Origin: Leclercia sp. AS011
Lineage (GTDB): Bacteria; Pseudomonadota; Gammaproteobacteria; Enterobacterales; Enterobacteriaceae
Direction: 5' to 3'
DNA: 64,000 nt
Assembly (NCBI RefSeq): GCF_037152535.1
Contig: NZ_JBBCMA010000001.1
Span: 1,240,001-1,304,000, forward strand
Of the stretch, positions 61,533 to 64,000 are shown piece after piece (within the stretch, counting starts at the first letter, position 1; each line of letters opens with the position of its first letter). The translations under genes and the position numbers were made by a program. The notes under the pieces were generated by a model, which ran no database searches, was not told the origin of the DNA, and saw nothing but the letters and a program-made list of their open reading frames with translations.

Positions 61533-62678
61533 GTGTTAACCATTAACAGTACGATTATCAGCGGTGCGGGTGCGATCCCGGCCCTCGCGCCCCTGCTGGC
61601 AGGCAAGACGCGCCTTTTACTGGTCACCGACGGCAATATCGCCCGTCTGGACGCCGCCCGCGCCATCCGCAGCCTGCTGGAAGCCGACAACCGCAGTGTG
61701 AGCGTGATTGAGAGCGTGCCGCCGGAGCCGACCAACCATGACGTCCGCGCCCTGCTGGCGGAGATCAACGACACCGCCTTCGATCTGGTGGTGGGCGTGG
61801 GCGGCGGCAGCGTACTGGATGTGGCCAAGCTGCTCTCCGTGCTGTGCCACCCTTCTTCACCGGGGCTGGACGCGCTGCTGGCGGGTGAAAAACCGACCCT
61901 TCGCCTCGCCTCTCTGTTGATCCCGGCCAGCGCCGGGACCGGCTCCGAAGCCACGCCAAACGCAATCCTCGCCATTCCCGAGCAGAGCACCAAAATCGGC
62001 ATTATCTCCCCGGTGCTGCTGCCGGACTACGTGGCGCTGTTACCGGAACTCACCACCAGCATGCCGCCGCACATTGCGTCTTCAACCGGGATCGACGCCC
62101 TGTGTCACCTGATCGAGTGTTTTACTGCCACCGTGGCGAATCCGGTGAGCGATAACGCGGCGCTGATTGGCCTGCGTAAGTTGCTGAACAATATCGAAAC
62201 CGCCTGCGCCGAGCCGCATAACCTGGCGGCGAAGCTGGAGATGCTGTGGGCCTCGTACTACGGCGGCGTGGCCATTGCCCATGCCGGAACCCATCTGGTG
62301 CACGCCCTCTCCTATCCGCTGGGCGGGAAGTATCACCTGCCGCACGGCGTGGCGAACGCCATTCTGTTAGCGCCCTGCATGCGCGTGGTACGCCCGGATG
62401 CGGTCGAAAAATTTGCTCAGGTGTGGGATCTGGTCCCGGGTGCCGATACCTCCCTGTCGGCGGAGGAGAAATCCTACGCGCTGGTGGACTGGTTTGCCGC
62501 CCTGGTGCGCCGCCTGAACTTACCGGACAACCTCGAAACGCTGGGCGTGCCGCGGGATGACATCGCCTCCCTGAGCGATGCCGCTCTGAACGTAAAACGC
62601 CTGATGAACAACGCCCCGCGTCAGGTCAGCCATGCCGAGGTGCAGGGGATTTATCAGACCCTGTTCCCCGAAATTTAA
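61533..62678 (+). CDS. Iron-containing alcohol dehydrogenase
   Basis: 381 residues from GTG 61533, preceded by AGGAG. The dehydroquinate-synthase-like N-terminal domain has the NAD motif DLVVGVGGGSVLDVAKLLSV, and the metal ligands are in the STGIDALCHLIECF and HAGTHLVHALSYPLGGKYHL segments. It oxidises a primary alcohol or hydroxy acid with NAD(P)+, or works in reverse. It heads a three-gene plus-strand operon with a DapA-family lyase 17 bp downstream and a symporter, opposite a C4-acid operon, so its substrate is probably a hydroxy-acid or aldehyde of that pathway. Confidence 0.88.
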   Translation: MLTINSTIISGAGAIPALAPLLAGKTRLLLVTDGNIARLDAARAIRSLLEADNRSVSVIESVPPEPTNHDVRALLAEINDTAFDLVVGVGGGSVLDVAKLLSVLCHPSSPGLDALLAGEKPTLRLASLLIPASAGTGSEATPNAILAIPEQSTKIGIISPVLLPDYVALLPELTTSMPPHIASSTGIDALCHLIECFTATVANPVSDNAALIGLRKLLNNIETACAEPHNLAAKLEMLWASYYGGVAIAHAGTHLVHALSYPLGGKYHLPHGVANAILLAPCMRVVRPDAVEKFAQVWDLVPGADTSLSAEEKSYALVDWFAALVRRLNLPDNLETLGVPRDDIASLSDAALNVKRLMNNAPRQVSHAEVQGIYQTLFPEI

Positions 62679-62695
62679 CCTCGAAGGAGTGAAAA

Positions 62696-63580
62696 ATGCG
62701 TAACAAGATTGAGGGCGTGCTGACGGCGATCGTCACCCCCTTTATGGACGACGGGGCCCTGCATCTGCCGGGACTAAGACGCCAGATCCAGCGCCAGCTG
62801 GCGGCGGGAAACGGTATTTTCTGCGGCGGCACCAACGGTGAGTTTTTCGTGCTGACCGAAGAGGAAAAAGTGGCCGTGACCCGCACCTGCGTGGAAGAGG
62901 TGGCAGGCCGTGCGCCGGTGGTGGCGCATATCGGGGAGATTTCAACCCGCGCCACTATCCGCCTCGGCAAGCAGGTTGAAAGCCTCGGCGTCGATGCGGT
63001 GTCGGTGATCACCCCGTGGTTTGTCCCCCTGAGCCAGGCGGAACTGATCGCCCACTACACCGCCATCGCCGATGCCCTGACGGTGCCGGTCTTTCTCTAT
63101 AACATCCCGGCGCGCACCGGTAACACCATTGAACCGCAGACCGCGCGGGTGTTGGCTTCGCACTCGAACATCATCGGCATCAAGGACAGCGCGGGCAGCT
63201 ACGAGAGCCTGAGCGGTTTCCTGAAAGCCGCCCAGGGCATCGAGGACTTTGACGTGCTGAACGGCCCGGACTCGCTGATCCATCAGGGCTTTGTCGACGG
63301 CTGTTCCGCCTGTATTTCCGGGCTGGCAAACGTCGCGCCGGAGGCGATCAACGCCATCTGGAGCCGGTTCCACGCGGGGGATATCGATGGCTCGCGTCAG
63401 GCGCAGGAAGGGGTAACTGAACTGCGGACCAATTTGTATAAAGTGGCCTTCTCCCCGGCGGCGGTGAAAAAAGCGCTGCAGGTGATGGGCGAAGAGGTGG
63501 GTGAAAGCCGCTACGCGGTGGCTTTCGATGCGCAACAGACTGAACAGATCCGCCAGATAGTGACGAAGTCACTGCAGTAA
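62696..63580 (+). CDS. DapA/NanA-family lyase or dehydratase
   Basis: 294 residues of the class I aldolase family: GVLTAIVTPFMDDG, the substrate-carboxylate motif GGTNGEFFVLTEEE, the catalytic Tyr in YNIPARTGNTI (about residue 134) and the Schiff-base Lys in IGIKDSAGSYE (about residue 162). The GTNGEF variant (not GTTGE) and the operon setting argue against lysine biosynthesis; an aldolase or dehydratase for a 2-oxo sugar acid is more likely. It starts 17 bp after the dehydrogenase stop. Confidence 0.88.
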   Translation: MRNKIEGVLTAIVTPFMDDGALHLPGLRRQIQRQLAAGNGIFCGGTNGEFFVLTEEEKVAVTRTCVEEVAGRAPVVAHIGEISTRATIRLGKQVESLGVDAVSVITPWFVPLSQAELIAHYTAIADALTVPVFLYNIPARTGNTIEPQTARVLASHSNIIGIKDSAGSYESLSGFLKAAQGIEDFDVLNGPDSLIHQGFVDGCSACISGLANVAPEAINAIWSRFHAGDIDGSRQAQEGVTELRTNLYKVAFSPAAVKKALQVMGEEVGESRYAVAFDAQQTEQIRQIVTKSLQ

Positions 63581-63610
63581 CCGGCGTTTGATTTCGTCCA
63601 TAAGAATACC

Positions 63611-63627
63611 GGGTGCCTCAGGCACCC
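63611..63627 (+). promoter_or_regulatory. Hairpin before the symporter gene
   Basis: GGGTGCC-TCA-GGCACCC is a 7-bp stem with a 3-base loop and no following T tract. It may protect the upstream transcript or lower symporter expression. Confidence 0.5.
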
Positions 63628-63657
63628 AGGGTTCCTACGCCCTGATGAGAGGCAAAG

Positions 63658-64000
63658 ATGAACAATTTTACCGCTGAAGATACCCTGATCATCGTAGGCA
63701 TTGTGATTGTCTACATCCTGTTTACCACCTGGCTGACCTTCCGGTTGCGCAGTAAAAACACCGGCGACTTTATGGAGGGCTCCCGGGCCATGCCGGCGTT
63801 TATCGTCGGGATCCTGCTGATGTCCGAATACATTGGGGCCAAATCGACCATCGGCACCGCTCAGGCGGCGTTTGAGGACGGTTTTGCCGCCTCCTGGTCG
63901 GTGATTGGCGCGGCCATTGGCTTCCCGCTGTTTGGCCTGCTGCTGGTGAAGCGCATCTATAACACCGGCAAAATCACCATCTCCGGGGCGATTGCCGAGA
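63658..64000 (+). CDS. Sodium:solute symporter family transporter, 3' end outside window
   Basis: The first 114 codons are in the window. ATG 63658 follows AGAGG. Three hydrophobic segments are visible; the first (TLIIVGIVIVYILFTTWLTF) and the segment GSRAMPAFIVGILLMSEYIG, then AKSTIGTAQAAFEDG, fit the SSS/PanF-type family with the TM1-TM2 sodium-site region. It probably imports the organic acid degraded by the flanking enzymes. The gene continues beyond the right edge. Confidence 0.87.
   Translation, partial: MNNFTAEDTLIIVGIVIVYILFTTWLTFRLRSKNTGDFMEGSRAMPAFIVGILLMSEYIGAKSTIGTAQAAFEDGFAASWSVIGAAIGFPLFGLLLVKRIYNTGKITISGAIAE

Noticed and set aside
1..64000. CRISPR array, prophage, insertion sequence or tRNA gene
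   Set aside because: No regularly spaced identical repeats, integrase or transposase frames, or tRNA cloverleaf sequences were found on reading both strands.

Overview
The window is chromosomal DNA of an enterobacterium of the Enterobacter/Leclercia/Lelliottia type. This rests on enterobacterial orthologues (digH, yebG, ada, tam, yneE, uxaB, glsB, sad, ptrR), REP-type palindromes, and the order tam ... yneE-uxaB ... glsB ... sad-ptrR, which follows the E. coli terminus region near 34.5 min. The genus call is an inference. No rRNA, tRNA, CRISPR array, phage or insertion sequence was seen. Coding density is high; the longest non-coding stretch is about 800 bp (7705-8503).

Layout. 1-3.7 kb: 5' part of the peptidoglycan-glycan hydrolase digH, a RibD/DHFR-like reductase, and an amidase behind a LuxR-type regulator. 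3.9-7.7 kb: one 1267-codon ORF joining a clan GH-A glycosidase, a glycosyltransferase and a UDP-galactopyranose-mutase-like flavoprotein; this is the most unusual gene here. 8.4-10.1 kb: a hipBA toxin-antitoxin locus with four operators at exact 27-bp spacing. 10.1-14.6 kb: a Fur-box-preceded group of YncE-like beta-propeller, TonB-dependent receptor and PLP aminotransferase. 14.6-26.5 kb: hydrolase/MFS/LysR and nitronate monooxygenase/LysR pairs, a histidine phosphatase, two more MFS carriers, SOS gene yebG with a clear LexA box, a frameshifted DapF-like gene lacking both catalytic cysteines, and ada, whose start is overlapped by a deletion remnant of a PEP-mutase-family gene.

27-33 kb: a chaperone-usher fimbrial operon whose major pilin carries an in-frame amber codon 19 codons before its natural end, and a divergent small secreted fimbrial-like protein. 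32.6-33.8 kb: a BigR/YgaV-like thiol regulator with two YeeE/YedE half-permeases (sulfur handling). 33.9-37.6 kb: autotransporter, small lipoprotein, orphan XRE regulator. 37.7-39.1 kb: DeoR regulator divergent from a NudK-like Nudix hydrolase. 39.2-57.3 kb: the conserved tam to ptrR backbone, enlarged by a DipZ-like thiol-redox protein, a two-component system, a secreted epoxide-hydrolase-like protein, three adjacent GGDEF proteins and a chemoreceptor.

57.4-64 kb: a catabolic island probably for four-carbon sugar acids: DUF1537 kinase, PdxA2 and DeoR/GlpR repressor on the minus strand, facing a Fe-alcohol dehydrogenase, a DapA-family lyase and a sodium:solute symporter (cut by the window end), with an L-2-hydroxyacid dehydrogenase beside them. 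The shared 175-bp promoter region holds palindromes and direct repeats that look like the repressor's operators. By family knowledge, kinase plus PdxA2 turn threonate or erythronate into dihydroxyacetone phosphate; what the dehydrogenase/lyase arm handles is open.
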